Shown one piece after another: positions 1 through 5,758 of a stretch of 5,759 bases of DNA (positions are counted from its first letter, which is position 1; each line of letters opens with the position of its first letter). The translations under genes were made by a program, and so were the position numbers. The notes beneath the pieces are model-generated. The model had not been told where the DNA came from, did no database searches, and saw nothing but the letters and a program-made list of their open reading frames with translations. The DNA comes from JABDNZ01 sp964407425 (GTDB lineage Bacteria > Gemmatimonadota > Gemmatimonadetes > Longimicrobiales > Gaopeijiaceae), in assembly GCA_964407425.1 (NCBI GenBank), contig CAYOVN010000203.1:1-5759 (forward strand), given 5' to 3'.

Positions 1-54
1 GGTGCGGGAACAGCCCGGGAAATATTGACTCCGGTTAAGGAAATCACTATCCTT
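1..54 (+). repeat. 54-bp terminal inverted repeat, left arm
   Basis: Bases 1-54 are identical to the reverse complement of 5705-5758 with no mismatch; identity stops at base 55 (C here, T in the other arm). The arm contains the palindrome CCCGGG at 14-19, two CGGGAA hexamers 11 bp apart (5-10 and 16-21), and a TTGACT/TATCCT promoter-like pair reading inward. Its inner edge falls inside an IS3-family transposase reading frame. This is what the inner-facing end of a mobile element copy would look like, with the rest of the element lying outside the window. I do not recognise the element family, and an assembly fold-back is an alternative. Confidence 0.9.
25..53 (+). promoter_or_regulatory. sigma70-like promoter in left inverted repeat, reading inward
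   Basis: TTGACT (25-30, 5 of 6 to the -35 consensus) is followed after exactly 17 bp by TATCCT (48-53, 4 of 6 to the -10 consensus). It points toward the transposase remnant and rqcH. The -10 ends one base before the repeat boundary, as in insertion sequences that carry an outward promoter near their end. The prediction rests on motif and spacing only. The same pair occurs in the right arm because the arms are identical. Confidence 0.4.
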
Positions 55-226
55 CAACGGAAGTTTGCGAGATGAATGTTTAAATGTACACTGGTTCATG
101 TCTTTGGAAGATTCCCGAGACAAGATCGAGCGCTGGCGCATTGATTACAACCGTTACCGTCCACACAGCTCGCTCGGTGACCAGACCCCTGAGGAGTTCA
201 CGGAGGCTTTTCTTAAGGCCGGGTGA
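53..226 (+). pseudogene. IS3-family transposase (OrfB) C-terminal remnant
   Basis: Translation from 53 reads FNGSLRDECLNVHWF, continues through MSLEDSRDKIERW and NRYRPHSSLG, and ends with TPEEF and a TGA at 224-226. This is the characteristic C-terminus of an IS3-family integrase-core (rve, DDE) transposase, which normally carries ESFNG-RDECLN-HWF and YN-RPHSSLG-TPEEF. About 58 codons remain. In the family the catalytic Glu is the residue just before SFNG. Here that codon is CTA (Leu, 47-49) and belongs to the 54-bp repeat, so the catalytic Glu and everything upstream are lost. The frame stays open through the repeat back to a TGA at 26-28, but those residues (LRLRKSL) are not transposase-like. 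The product cannot be functional. The cut coincides with the inner edge of the inverted repeat, suggesting the repeat-bearing element inserted into or recombined with this gene. Confidence 0.88.
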
Positions 227-262
227 TTCCAGTTTAGGTGTCAGTTAAAGGGGATGGGGTCA
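53..262 (+). mobile_element. right end of an IS3-family insertion sequence (truncated)
   Basis: The transposase remnant is followed by about 36 bp of non-coding sequence ending GGGGATGGGGTCA at 250-262. Read on the opposite strand it begins TGACCCCATCCCC, and IS3-family ends conventionally begin with TG and terminate with CA. The exact boundary is inferred, because the left end that would confirm the terminal inverted repeat is absent. The element ends about 26 bp before the probable native start of rqcH, so it has probably replaced that gene's original upstream region. Confidence 0.6.
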
Positions 263-2118
263 AACAGCTGGAATCTCTACTTTACAGATGTCCACTTGAC
301 CTCCTGGCCCTGCAGCAGGCTCTTTCCGAGAGCGCTGCCGGCTCCATGATTCGCAAGGTCATGCCGGCACCCGCCCCGGACCTTGCGGGGATCCTCTTCC
401 GGCTGGACGGGCCAGGGGCTCCCTGGCTTCTCGTCTCCCCCGGACCGCTCTACCCCTGCCTCCTGCCCCTGGGCAGTGACCGGAGTCCGTCCGGGCCGGG
501 CCCCAACCTCCCCCCCACCCCCTTCCTGATGTTGCTGCGCAAGTACCTCGAGGGAGCACGGGTGGACTCGCTGCGCAAGGTCCGCCTGGAACGGATCTTC
601 ATGCTCACAGCACAAAAGACCATGCCCGGAGGAGTCAGGACCGCCAGCACCCTGGTGGTGGAGTTGACCGGCAAGAGCGCAGCTCTGGCCCTGATCGATC
701 AGCAGGGCAACGTTGTGGGCGCCGACCGGCACCCGGCCAACCGGCTGCTTGCCGGAGCGCCCTACAGCCCGCCCCGGCGAGCACCGGGTCGGGAAAAGTT
801 CGATCCCTTTGCCGCCGGGCCCGGGGGTGAACAGCGGGCCCGGGTGGAGCAATTCCTCGTCAACACCCTTGAGCGATTCGGCCCCGATGGTGACCGCAAG
901 GGTCTCTATCGATCGCTGATCAGCGCCCTGGAGGGCTTCGGCCCGGTGTATGCCTCGGAGCTGGCGGCACGGCTGCTCAGCACCGGCAGGCCGGCACTGA
1001 TGGAGACCTGGGACCGGTTCCAGCACGAGCTGGAGGAGCTGCGCCGCCCAGCAACCCACGCCGGCCACCTGCACCGCCCGCTGGACCCCACCGCGGCGGT
1101 TCCCGTGGCTTCCGCCATCCCGCTGGAAACCTCCCGGTCCGACCACAACTGGCAACGGGAATCGTTCCCCACCCTGGCCGAAGCAGCCGCCATTTGCCGT
1201 GAGGAGATCCTGGCCCAGGCGGGATTGGACCGGCTGCGCCGGGACCTGGTGCGAAAACTGGGCCGGGCGGGCAAGAAGAATCTCAAGCTGTTGGCCAAAC
1301 TGGAGAAGGATGAGGAGCGATTCTCCACGGCCGAAGAGCTCATGCGCAACGGCGAACTGCTCACCGCGGCCCTGGACACCTTTGGCGGCGGACGGAAGAA
1401 GCGGGGCCTGGACAGCGTCACGGTGGAGGACTTTTACAAGCCCGGCGCCCCGGAGGTCCGAATCAATCTGGATCCGAAAATGACCCTGGTGCAGAATGCC
1501 CAGTCCTTCTTCCGCCGCTACCGCCGGTCCCAGCGCGGACTGGAATCGGTGCAGACCCGGATCGAACCGGTGCGTCTGGAAAGCGCCTTCATCGACGAAC
1601 TGCTCTCCGCCGCCGAGCTGGCCGAGACAATGGAAGAGCTCAGGGCGGTGGAGGATGAGGGACGCACGGCCAAGCTCTGGTCGGCGCCGGTGGTGAGGGA
1701 TCAGGCAGGCCGCAAGGGCGGCGGCCAGCAAACCATCGCCGGCGTGATCCGCCTGCGGTCCGCCGATGGCATGGAGATCCTGGTGGGCCGCAGTGCCCGG
1801 GGCAACGACCAGGTGACCTTTCACATGGCCGGCCCGGAGGATTTCTGGCTCCACGCCGGGGGAATGCCCGGTTCCCACGTGGTGGTGCGCAACCCCGAAC
1901 GACTGGAGAAGCTCCCGCCGAAAACCCTCCAGCAGGCAGCGGGACTGGCCGCCCACTACTCCCGGGGCCGCAGGAGCACATCAGTGGACGTGCACCTGAC
2001 CCGGCGGAAGTCGGTCAAGCGGCCCAAGGGAGCAGCCCCCGGTCTGGTGACACTGAAGCGGTTTGAAACGGTGCTGGCCCGGCCCATGTCTCCGGAAAAA
2101 CTCAACTCACCAGTTTAG
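238..2118 (+). CDS. rqcH: RqcH / NFACT-family ribosome quality control protein (Rqc2/NEMF homologue)
   Basis: In the family, RqcH binds 50S subunits that still carry peptidyl-tRNA after a stalled ribosome splits, recruits tRNA-Ala and adds a C-terminal alanine tail that marks the chain for proteolysis. It acts in the cytoplasm. Domains: NFACT-N at about residues 20-190 (DLLALQQALSES, then FLMLLRKYLEGARV at 96-109); a helix-hairpin-helix-like region at 205-248 (GFGPVYASEL at 233-242); a coiled-coil/middle domain at 315-475 (INLDPKMTLVQNAQSFFRRY at 409-428, matching the usual LDP-NAQ-F-KY block); and NFACT-R at 499-617 (GRSARGNDQ, FWLHAGGMPGSHVVVR at 536-551, VKRPKGAAPG at 593-602). All four are present, so it is near full length; 626 aa is somewhat longer than typical bacterial members. 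The NFACT-N tRNA-binding pair, normally Asp-Arg, reads Glu118-Arg119. The GTG at 238 lies in the upstream IS end, so the first ~20 residues are probably not native. An ATG at 288 fits the family N-terminus but is one base out of frame, and the first in-frame ATG (346) would remove the first helix. No clear Shine-Dalgarno sequence precedes 238. Confidence 0.93.
   Translation: MSVKGDGVKQLESLLYRCPLDLLALQQALSESAAGSMIRKVMPAPAPDLAGILFRLDGPGAPWLLVSPGPLYPCLLPLGSDRSPSGPGPNLPPTPFLMLLRKYLEGARVDSLRKVRLERIFMLTAQKTMPGGVRTASTLVVELTGKSAALALIDQQGNVVGADRHPANRLLAGAPYSPPRRAPGREKFDPFAAGPGGEQRARVEQFLVNTLERFGPDGDRKGLYRSLISALEGFGPVYASELAARLLSTGRPALMETWDRFQHELEELRRPATHAGHLHRPLDPTAAVPVASAIPLETSRSDHNWQRESFPTLAEAAAICREEILAQAGLDRLRRDLVRKLGRAGKKNLKLLAKLEKDEERFSTAEELMRNGELLTAALDTFGGGRKKRGLDSVTVEDFYKPGAPEVRINLDPKMTLVQNAQSFFRRYRRSQRGLESVQTRIEPVRLESAFIDELLSAAELAETMEELRAVEDEGRTAKLWSAPVVRDQAGRKGGGQQTIAGVIRLRSADGMEILVGRSARGNDQVTFHMAGPEDFWLHAGGMPGSHVVVRNPERLEKLPPKTLQQAAGLAAHYSRGRRSTSVDVHLTRRKSVKRPKGAAPGLVTLKRFETVLARPMSPEKLNSPV
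288..299 (+). other. probable native rqcH start, out of frame by one base
   Basis: ATGTCCACTTGA reads Met-Ser-Thr-stop. Removing one T from the TT at 296-297 gives ATG TCC ACT GAC CTC CTG GCC, i.e. MSTDLLALQQ running straight into the NFACT-N domain, which is where family members usually begin. In the sequence as given, the conserved domain is reached only from the GTG at 238 through IS-derived codons (MSVKGDGVKQLESLLYRCPL). A real one-base insertion or a sequencing/assembly error would both explain this. Confidence 0.5.
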
Positions 2119-2128
2119 GATTGGACTA

Positions 2129-4726
2129 TCAGGGTGGAGGGTTCAGGTATCCCGGTGCCTCGCGCAGCCGCCCCAAAGCCACGTGGCCGCCGGAGTCATA
2201 GGATTCCTCCTCGAAAAGCAGGAAGCTGCGGCGCTCCACCAGGGCCAACTCCAGGCCGTCGTAATTCCAGATCTTCAACTGGGCGGGGAAGGCCTGGTCC
2301 GGGCCGGGCAGGGTCAGAATCTCGGCCACACGGTCGTTGTCCACATCCTCACATGCCACCACGCAGCCGAACTCCGCGGGCAGACCCGGGTAGGCGGTGA
2401 AGCTCACCCCGGTCATAGGCGACAATGATTCACCATCAAAGTTCCAGCCCCGCACATGCGAACCGAACATCTCCCCCGGCCCGGGGCCGGTGACGATCTC
2501 GGCGATCAGGTCGCCGTCAATATCGCCGCAACTCACATTGACCCCGAAACGGTTCGTGCCGTAAGCGAGATAGCTCACCCTGGGGATCGGGGCCACCGAC
2601 GAGCCGTTCCAGCGCCACCCCCGGACGTGGGGGCCGAACACGTTACCAGGACCAGCTCCGGTGACGATCTCCTCACGGCCGTCGCCGTCAATGTCGCCGC
2701 AGGACACGTTGACTCCGAAACGGTGGGTGCCGTATGCGAGGAAACTCAGCCCGGGAAGGGGCGTAACGGTTCCCGGGCCATTCCATCCCCAACCCCTCAC
2801 GTGCGGGCCGAACACATCGCCCGGACCCGGGCCGGTGAGGATCTCGTCCTTCCCGTCGCCGTTTAGATCGCCGCAGATCACGTTGGCCCCGAAACGACGC
2901 ACCCCGTAGGCCAGGAACTGGTCCAACCGCCGGCCCTCTTCGTCGGTGATCACCACCAGCGGCGGGTGGTGCGGCCCCGGGCCTGGCCCGGCCACGATCT
3001 CACCGTATCCGTCTCCGTCCAGGTCGCCGGCGGCCACCACTGTGCCGTAGGCATTGACCAGCCAAGGCCGGAACGACTCCAGATACTCTTGGTGACGGAA
3101 GGCGTCCCACACCCGAACCTCGGAGGGGTTCGTTACGGCGGGCCCCGGCCCGGCCACCAGCCGGGGCACGGCATCAATGGGCGGTCGGCTGAGAAAGACA
3201 TGGATCTCACCGCAGTTGCCTCCCCCCTCCCCATCCCGATCTGCTTCTGCAATACCGATGCAGATGTCGTCGAAAGTATCTTCATTGAGGTCGAGGAGCA
3301 GAGCACTCTTAGTTCCAGTGTCTCCATTGTCATCCCCCAGCACCTTAACCGCCGGCTCATTCTCAGCCAGCAGAATTAGCTGATTCGGCGTGTAATCCGA
3401 CCGTCCTGGGAATAGATAGAACGCACTGGAAAGCTCCTCCCAATTCTCATGATCATCGGCTGCAGCGAGAAGCAGGTCATCGGTCCCATTACCATCATAG
3501 TCGCCAAATGCCACCGCCCCCCCCAAGAACGCGTCGCTCTGGTCACCATACCACGTGATGTCAGCCCGTTCATCGACCAAATCGATGACAGTTCCAGGGG
3601 GAAAATCCGGGCGGCCGTAAAAGAGGTGGGCGGAACCGGCCAGAGTCATCAGCGTACTGTCGCTGTAAGCCGTGATACAAAAGTCTTCGTTTTCATCGTC
3701 ATTGAAATACCCGGCATCGATATATGCGCCGAAGGAGGAGAGATATCTCGGCCCCTTGATCGTTACATCGGCAGCCTGATGGTTGAGCAAGATGGAGTGG
3801 TCGGGTGGAAACTGGTCCGAGCCGAAAACGACATACGCCCCGCCAGAATGCTGGATTGAAGAGGAAGCATCCCAGGCTCCAACCAAAAGGTCGTCGATCG
3901 AATCCCCATTGACGTCTCCGAAGGCCAAACCGCGGCCGAAATTGTCACCGCCCCTCTCTCCGTAAACGGACAGATCTAGGGCTTCTTGAGACAGGTCAAC
4001 CAGCATTGGAATAACGAAGGATTCAGATCCATAAAGGACGAATACAGCCCCGGTACCGCTTCCTTCCGGATTCAAACAGTAATCTGCCCCGATAGCCAGG
4101 TCATCGATGCCGTCGCCATTGACGTCTCCCGAAGCTAAGCAGGTACCCAAAACCACATCACCAAACTGTTCGTTTTGATGGATAGTGATATCAGCTGGCT
4201 GCTGCTCCAGATTAACGGTCATCCCCGATAGCCAGGATGAATGACCGAAAAGGATGTACACTTGACCGCGGTCTATCATGCCCGGGTCGTATGCCGATGG
4301 ATCCCCAATCGCCAGATCGTCGATTCCGTCGTGGTTCCAATCCCCGGTAGCGAGCGAATGTGCGAAGGCCCCAGAATCGAGATTAGCTGGGCTGAGGATC
4401 TCGAAGTCGTATGGCTCCTCCAAGAGATCCAGAAACCTGTTGGGCATCCCTAAAAGGTCGACTTCCAAGAAACCATACACCGCATCGCTGATAGTGTCAT
4501 TCAGGAACAAGTCACCACTGCCATCATCATTAAAGTCGAGCAACGCTATCCGGGAAGTACCACTATGGGAGCCCTTGCCAAGAATCTTCAGGTCGCCATT
4601 GATTTCGCTCATGTCGTAGATCGTCTGGGCCGTAACAGCCACGTTGGACAAACACGACGGGAGGAGGAATAGTGCCAGAATGGCAAGCACGGGAACAGCA
4701 TCCCCTCTCCGGCTTGCCTGGCTCAT
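2129..4726 (-). CDS. Exported protein with two FG-GAP/VCBS-type beta-propellers
   Basis: This 865-aa protein begins with a basic n-region and hydrophobic stretch (AVPVLAILALFLLPSC, residues 10-25). It could be a lipoprotein (LPSC, Cys25) or be cleaved after VTA33. Residues 38-515 hold seven FG-GAP repeats with calcium-loop motifs starting at 64, 129, 201, 271, 340, 409 and 479, about 65-72 residues apart. Examples are DVNGDGIDD at 201 and DYDGNGTDD at 409. Seven such repeats are what a seven-bladed integrin-alpha-like propeller would have. Residues 520-850 hold a second, shorter repeat of about 52-59 residues, with loops at 568, 620, 678, 735 and 794 and GxGP turns near 526, 580, 632, 690, 747 and 807. 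Three blades share HVRGW (642, 700, 757) and a Cys before the Asp loop. No catalytic domain or C-terminal sorting tail is visible, so binding or adhesion at the surface is inferred; the ligand is unknown. The start is supported by GGAGG 7 nt upstream and an ATGA overlap with the preceding gene. The stop lies 10 bp from the convergent rqcH stop. Confidence 0.88.
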   Translation of the reverse strand: MSQASRRGDAVPVLAILALFLLPSCLSNVAVTAQTIYDMSEINGDLKILGKGSHSGTSRIALLDFNDDGSGDLFLNDTISDAVYGFLEVDLLGMPNRFLDLLEEPYDFEILSPANLDSGAFAHSLATGDWNHDGIDDLAIGDPSAYDPGMIDRGQVYILFGHSSWLSGMTVNLEQQPADITIHQNEQFGDVVLGTCLASGDVNGDGIDDLAIGADYCLNPEGSGTGAVFVLYGSESFVIPMLVDLSQEALDLSVYGERGGDNFGRGLAFGDVNGDSIDDLLVGAWDASSSIQHSGGAYVVFGSDQFPPDHSILLNHQAADVTIKGPRYLSSFGAYIDAGYFNDDENEDFCITAYSDSTLMTLAGSAHLFYGRPDFPPGTVIDLVDERADITWYGDQSDAFLGGAVAFGDYDGNGTDDLLLAAADDHENWEELSSAFYLFPGRSDYTPNQLILLAENEPAVKVLGDDNGDTGTKSALLLDLNEDTFDDICIGIAEADRDGEGGGNCGEIHVFLSRPPIDAVPRLVAGPGPAVTNPSEVRVWDAFRHQEYLESFRPWLVNAYGTVVAAGDLDGDGYGEIVAGPGPGPHHPPLVVITDEEGRRLDQFLAYGVRRFGANVICGDLNGDGKDEILTGPGPGDVFGPHVRGWGWNGPGTVTPLPGLSFLAYGTHRFGVNVSCGDIDGDGREEIVTGAGPGNVFGPHVRGWRWNGSSVAPIPRVSYLAYGTNRFGVNVSCGDIDGDLIAEIVTGPGPGEMFGSHVRGWNFDGESLSPMTGVSFTAYPGLPAEFGCVVACEDVDNDRVAEILTLPGPDQAFPAQLKIWNYDGLELALVERRSFLLFEEESYDSGGHVALGRLREAPGYLNPPP
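2177..3169 (-). repeat. tandem GxGPG-type FG-GAP blades (C-terminal propeller)
   Basis: About six blades are present. The conserved codons for the Asp-loop recur on the plus strand at 2510, 2681, 2855 and 3011, giving periods of 171, 174 and 156 bp. The two central copies are very alike at nucleotide level, consistent with fairly recent tandem duplication. Consensus, split over short pieces: CGD(I/L)(D/N)GDG, then E-I-(V/L)-T-G-P-G-P-G, then FGPHVRGW, then LAYGTxRFGVNVS. The last two loops have lost calcium-ligand character (DIDGDLIAE, DVDNDRVAE). Confidence 0.85.
3182..4615 (-). repeat. seven FG-GAP repeats (N-terminal propeller)
   Basis: Seven protein-level repeats of about 70 residues each contain a DxNxDGxxD-like calcium loop followed by a hydrophobic strand (DLAIG, DLLVGA, DLLLAA) and a (V/A)-(F/Y)-(V/Y)-(L/F)-(F/Y)-G strand (VYILFG, VFVLYG, YVVFG, HLFYG, FYLFPG, HVFLS). 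The loop is intact in repeats 2-4 and 6. It is altered in repeat 5 (YFNDDENED) and repeat 7 (DLNEDTFDD). The nucleotide sequence of these repeats is diverged and visibly less GC-rich than that of the C-terminal blades. Confidence 0.85.
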
Positions 4727-5637
4727 TCCACGGCCTCCAGCTTCACAGAATCGGCAACCAGGACGGCCGATGCAACAGACCCACTCTCGTCAGGTTCGGC
4801 GCTGACCCGGATCACCACCGAGGCAATATCGTACCCGGCCAGGCCCGACATCTCGAAATCACCGATGGCGGCAAATCCCTCTTCATCAATGTCATCGTAC
4901 ACCTGCCTTGTCTGATCCAGGACCACAGAAAGGACCGGAGTCGGCAGGTCCTCCAGTGTCAATGTCTGGAAGGCGTCCTGCAGGTGATTTAGCACGTAAA
5001 CATCATATCTGGCTTCACTTGTGGCATCCTGATATACTGGGTGTTTCACCCGCAACCGGTGCCGACCATCGAACCCGGTATCGATACGATAGAGGGCGCA
5101 GGCCCCGGGCACGGTAGTGGATATGGCGTCGATAGTGCCGTTCTCGGCGCAGGCATCATCGATCACGGACCAACCCCTGCCAAAGGTCCGATAGAACGGG
5201 TTAAGTTCAGCCCTTTCGCTTCCGCCACCCGGGGCAGCATTATCCCCCGAAGGATCAAGCCAGATCCGGAATACCATCAATGCCTTGTCATCGATCACGG
5301 CTTTTGTCTGAAACTGCGTGCTGGTTCGCCCTCCGCCCAGACGAAGTTTTGGCTGAGAACCCTGCAAGCGAAGGATCGAGTAATGATCCCCTGTCTCGCT
5401 GAATACCTCGGCAGGGATATCAGGGTCATTAACCGGAGCGTTGGCAGGTTTCTCATGGCCGATCATTTGATGACCCTTCAGGTTACCCACGCTGCCCAGA
5501 GCGAGTTTGGCAGGATCCATTATTTCAAGAAAGAAGTTTCGGTCTCTCTCGACAGAAAAAATGGGATCCAACATGTTCTTCCACTTGTCATCGAATGCCC
5601 CCCTCCTCCCGAAATTGTGTTCACAGATGCCAAGCAT
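4723..5637 (-). CDS. Golvesin C-terminal-like domain protein, probably 5'-truncated
   Basis: The 304-aa product has no signal peptide from this ATG. Residues about 150-304 resemble the golvesin/xanthan-lyase C-terminal jelly-roll domain: GRGWSVIDDA at 153-162, GRHRLRVKHP at 191-200 in the place of the family's G-x-Y-x-V strand, SVVLDQTRQ at 237-245 for the usual V-x-V-D-Q strand, GFAAIGDFEM at 254-263 for the W-x-x-L-G-x-F step, and VLVADSVKLEAV at 292-303 for the closing aDAV-x-(F/L) strand. Residues 1-150 are unassigned; GGGSERAEL at 137-145 is only loosely lyase-like. In the family this domain is a C-terminal module of extracellular enzymes and surface proteins, often carbohydrate-associated. 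The frame is open for 31 more codons upstream of the ATG without any ATG, GTG or TTG, and no Shine-Dalgarno sequence precedes 5637, so the real N-terminus, probably including a secretion signal, may have been lost. The stop overlaps the next gene's start by 4 bp, marking an operon with the propeller protein. The family call is by pattern only. Confidence 0.7.
   Translation of the reverse strand: MLGICEHNFGRRGAFDDKWKNMLDPIFSVERDRNFFLEIMDPAKLALGSVGNLKGHQMIGHEKPANAPVNDPDIPAEVFSETGDHYSILRLQGSQPKLRLGGGRTSTQFQTKAVIDDKALMVFRIWLDPSGDNAAPGGGSERAELNPFYRTFGRGWSVIDDACAENGTIDAISTTVPGACALYRIDTGFDGRHRLRVKHPVYQDATSEARYDVYVLNHLQDAFQTLTLEDLPTPVLSVVLDQTRQVYDDIDEEGFAAIGDFEMSGLAGYDIASVVIRVSAEPDESGSVASAVLVADSVKLEAVE
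4734..4738 (-). promoter_or_regulatory. Shine-Dalgarno sequence for the propeller gene
   Basis: The minus strand reads GGAGG, then a 7-nt spacer (CCGTGGA), then ATG at 4726. It lies within the last codons of the upstream golvesin-domain gene. With the ATGA stop/start overlap at 4726-4723 it supports this start codon and coupled translation of the two genes. Confidence 0.75.
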
Positions 5638-5704
5638 CTCGACTTCATCTTCGCTCTCTAGGCTGCCGATGGGGATGCAATCCTCACAATCATATTCAAG
5701 GATA
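5638..5704 (-). other. in-frame coding-like stretch upstream of the golvesin-domain ATG
   Basis: Read in the same frame as the downstream gene, this stretch gives ILEYDCEDCIPIGSLESED followed by EVE, then the annotated Met. It is ordinary-looking protein with no start codon. The frame continues through the inverted repeat to a TGA at 5733-5731. This suggests the gene is truncated at the repeat boundary and that the ATG at 5637 is internal. The possible 5'UTR role in carrying transcription from the repeat promoter is not excluded. Confidence 0.5.
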
Positions 5705-5711
5705 AAGGATA
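5698..5711 (+). repeat. tandem AAGGATA duplication at the repeat edge
   Basis: AAGGATA occurs twice in direct tandem, at 5698-5704 and 5705-5711. The second copy is the first seven bases of the right inverted-repeat arm. The left arm has no equivalent neighbour copy (CAACGGA follows instead). It may be a chance duplication, slippage, or a trace of insertion. Confidence 0.6.
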
Positions 5712-5758
5712 GTGATTTCCTTAACCGGAGTCAATATTTCCCGGGCTGTTCCCGCACC
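5705..5758 (-). repeat. 54-bp terminal inverted repeat, right arm
   Basis: This is the perfect reverse complement of bases 1-54. The window has one further base (C, 5759) outside it. The arm cuts into the open frame of the golvesin-domain gene just as the left arm cuts into the transposase. Two identical arms facing each other at the ends of the segment fit two inverted copies of one mobile element, or an inverted-repeat artefact of assembly. Confidence 0.9.
5706..5734 (-). promoter_or_regulatory. sigma70-like promoter in right inverted repeat, reading inward
   Basis: On the minus strand TTGACT (5734-5729) is followed after 17 bp by TATCCT (5711-5706). Transcription would start near 5699 and run into the golvesin/propeller pair, leaving about 60 nt before the ATG at 5637. 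It is the exact mirror of the left-arm promoter. A further TATGAT lies at 5694-5689 on the same strand, without a good -35. Confidence 0.4.

Noticed and set aside
277..1956. Long open frame on the minus strand (559 codons)
   Set aside because: It is antisense to rqcH, whose domain matches are unmistakable. The antisense product is low-complexity, rich in Gly, Gln, Pro and His, as expected of a GC-rich shadow frame, and shows no family motif.
229..2119. CCAGTTTAGG occurring just before rqcH (229-238) and over its stop (2110-2119)
   Set aside because: A 10-bp direct repeat flanking the gene suggested a duplication or excision scar. One copy is IS-derived and the other includes the rqcH stop codon, and there is no extended similarity, so chance is the better explanation.
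2177..3169. Regular 171-174 bp repeats as a possible CRISPR or non-coding satellite
   Set aside because: They are in-frame protein repeats of 57-58 codons with conserved residues, not short identical repeats with unique spacers.
2456..3379. Plus-strand open frames with apparent internal repeats (VAVNVAA, HVRAEH)
   Set aside because: The periodicity is the antisense image of the C-terminal propeller blades; the minus strand encodes the classical calcium-loop motifs.
5041..5661. Plus-strand open frame of 206 codons near the right end
   Set aside because: It lies opposite the golvesin-domain gene. No recognisable motif and no Shine-Dalgarno sequence; the opposite strand has the domain signature and the operon overlap.
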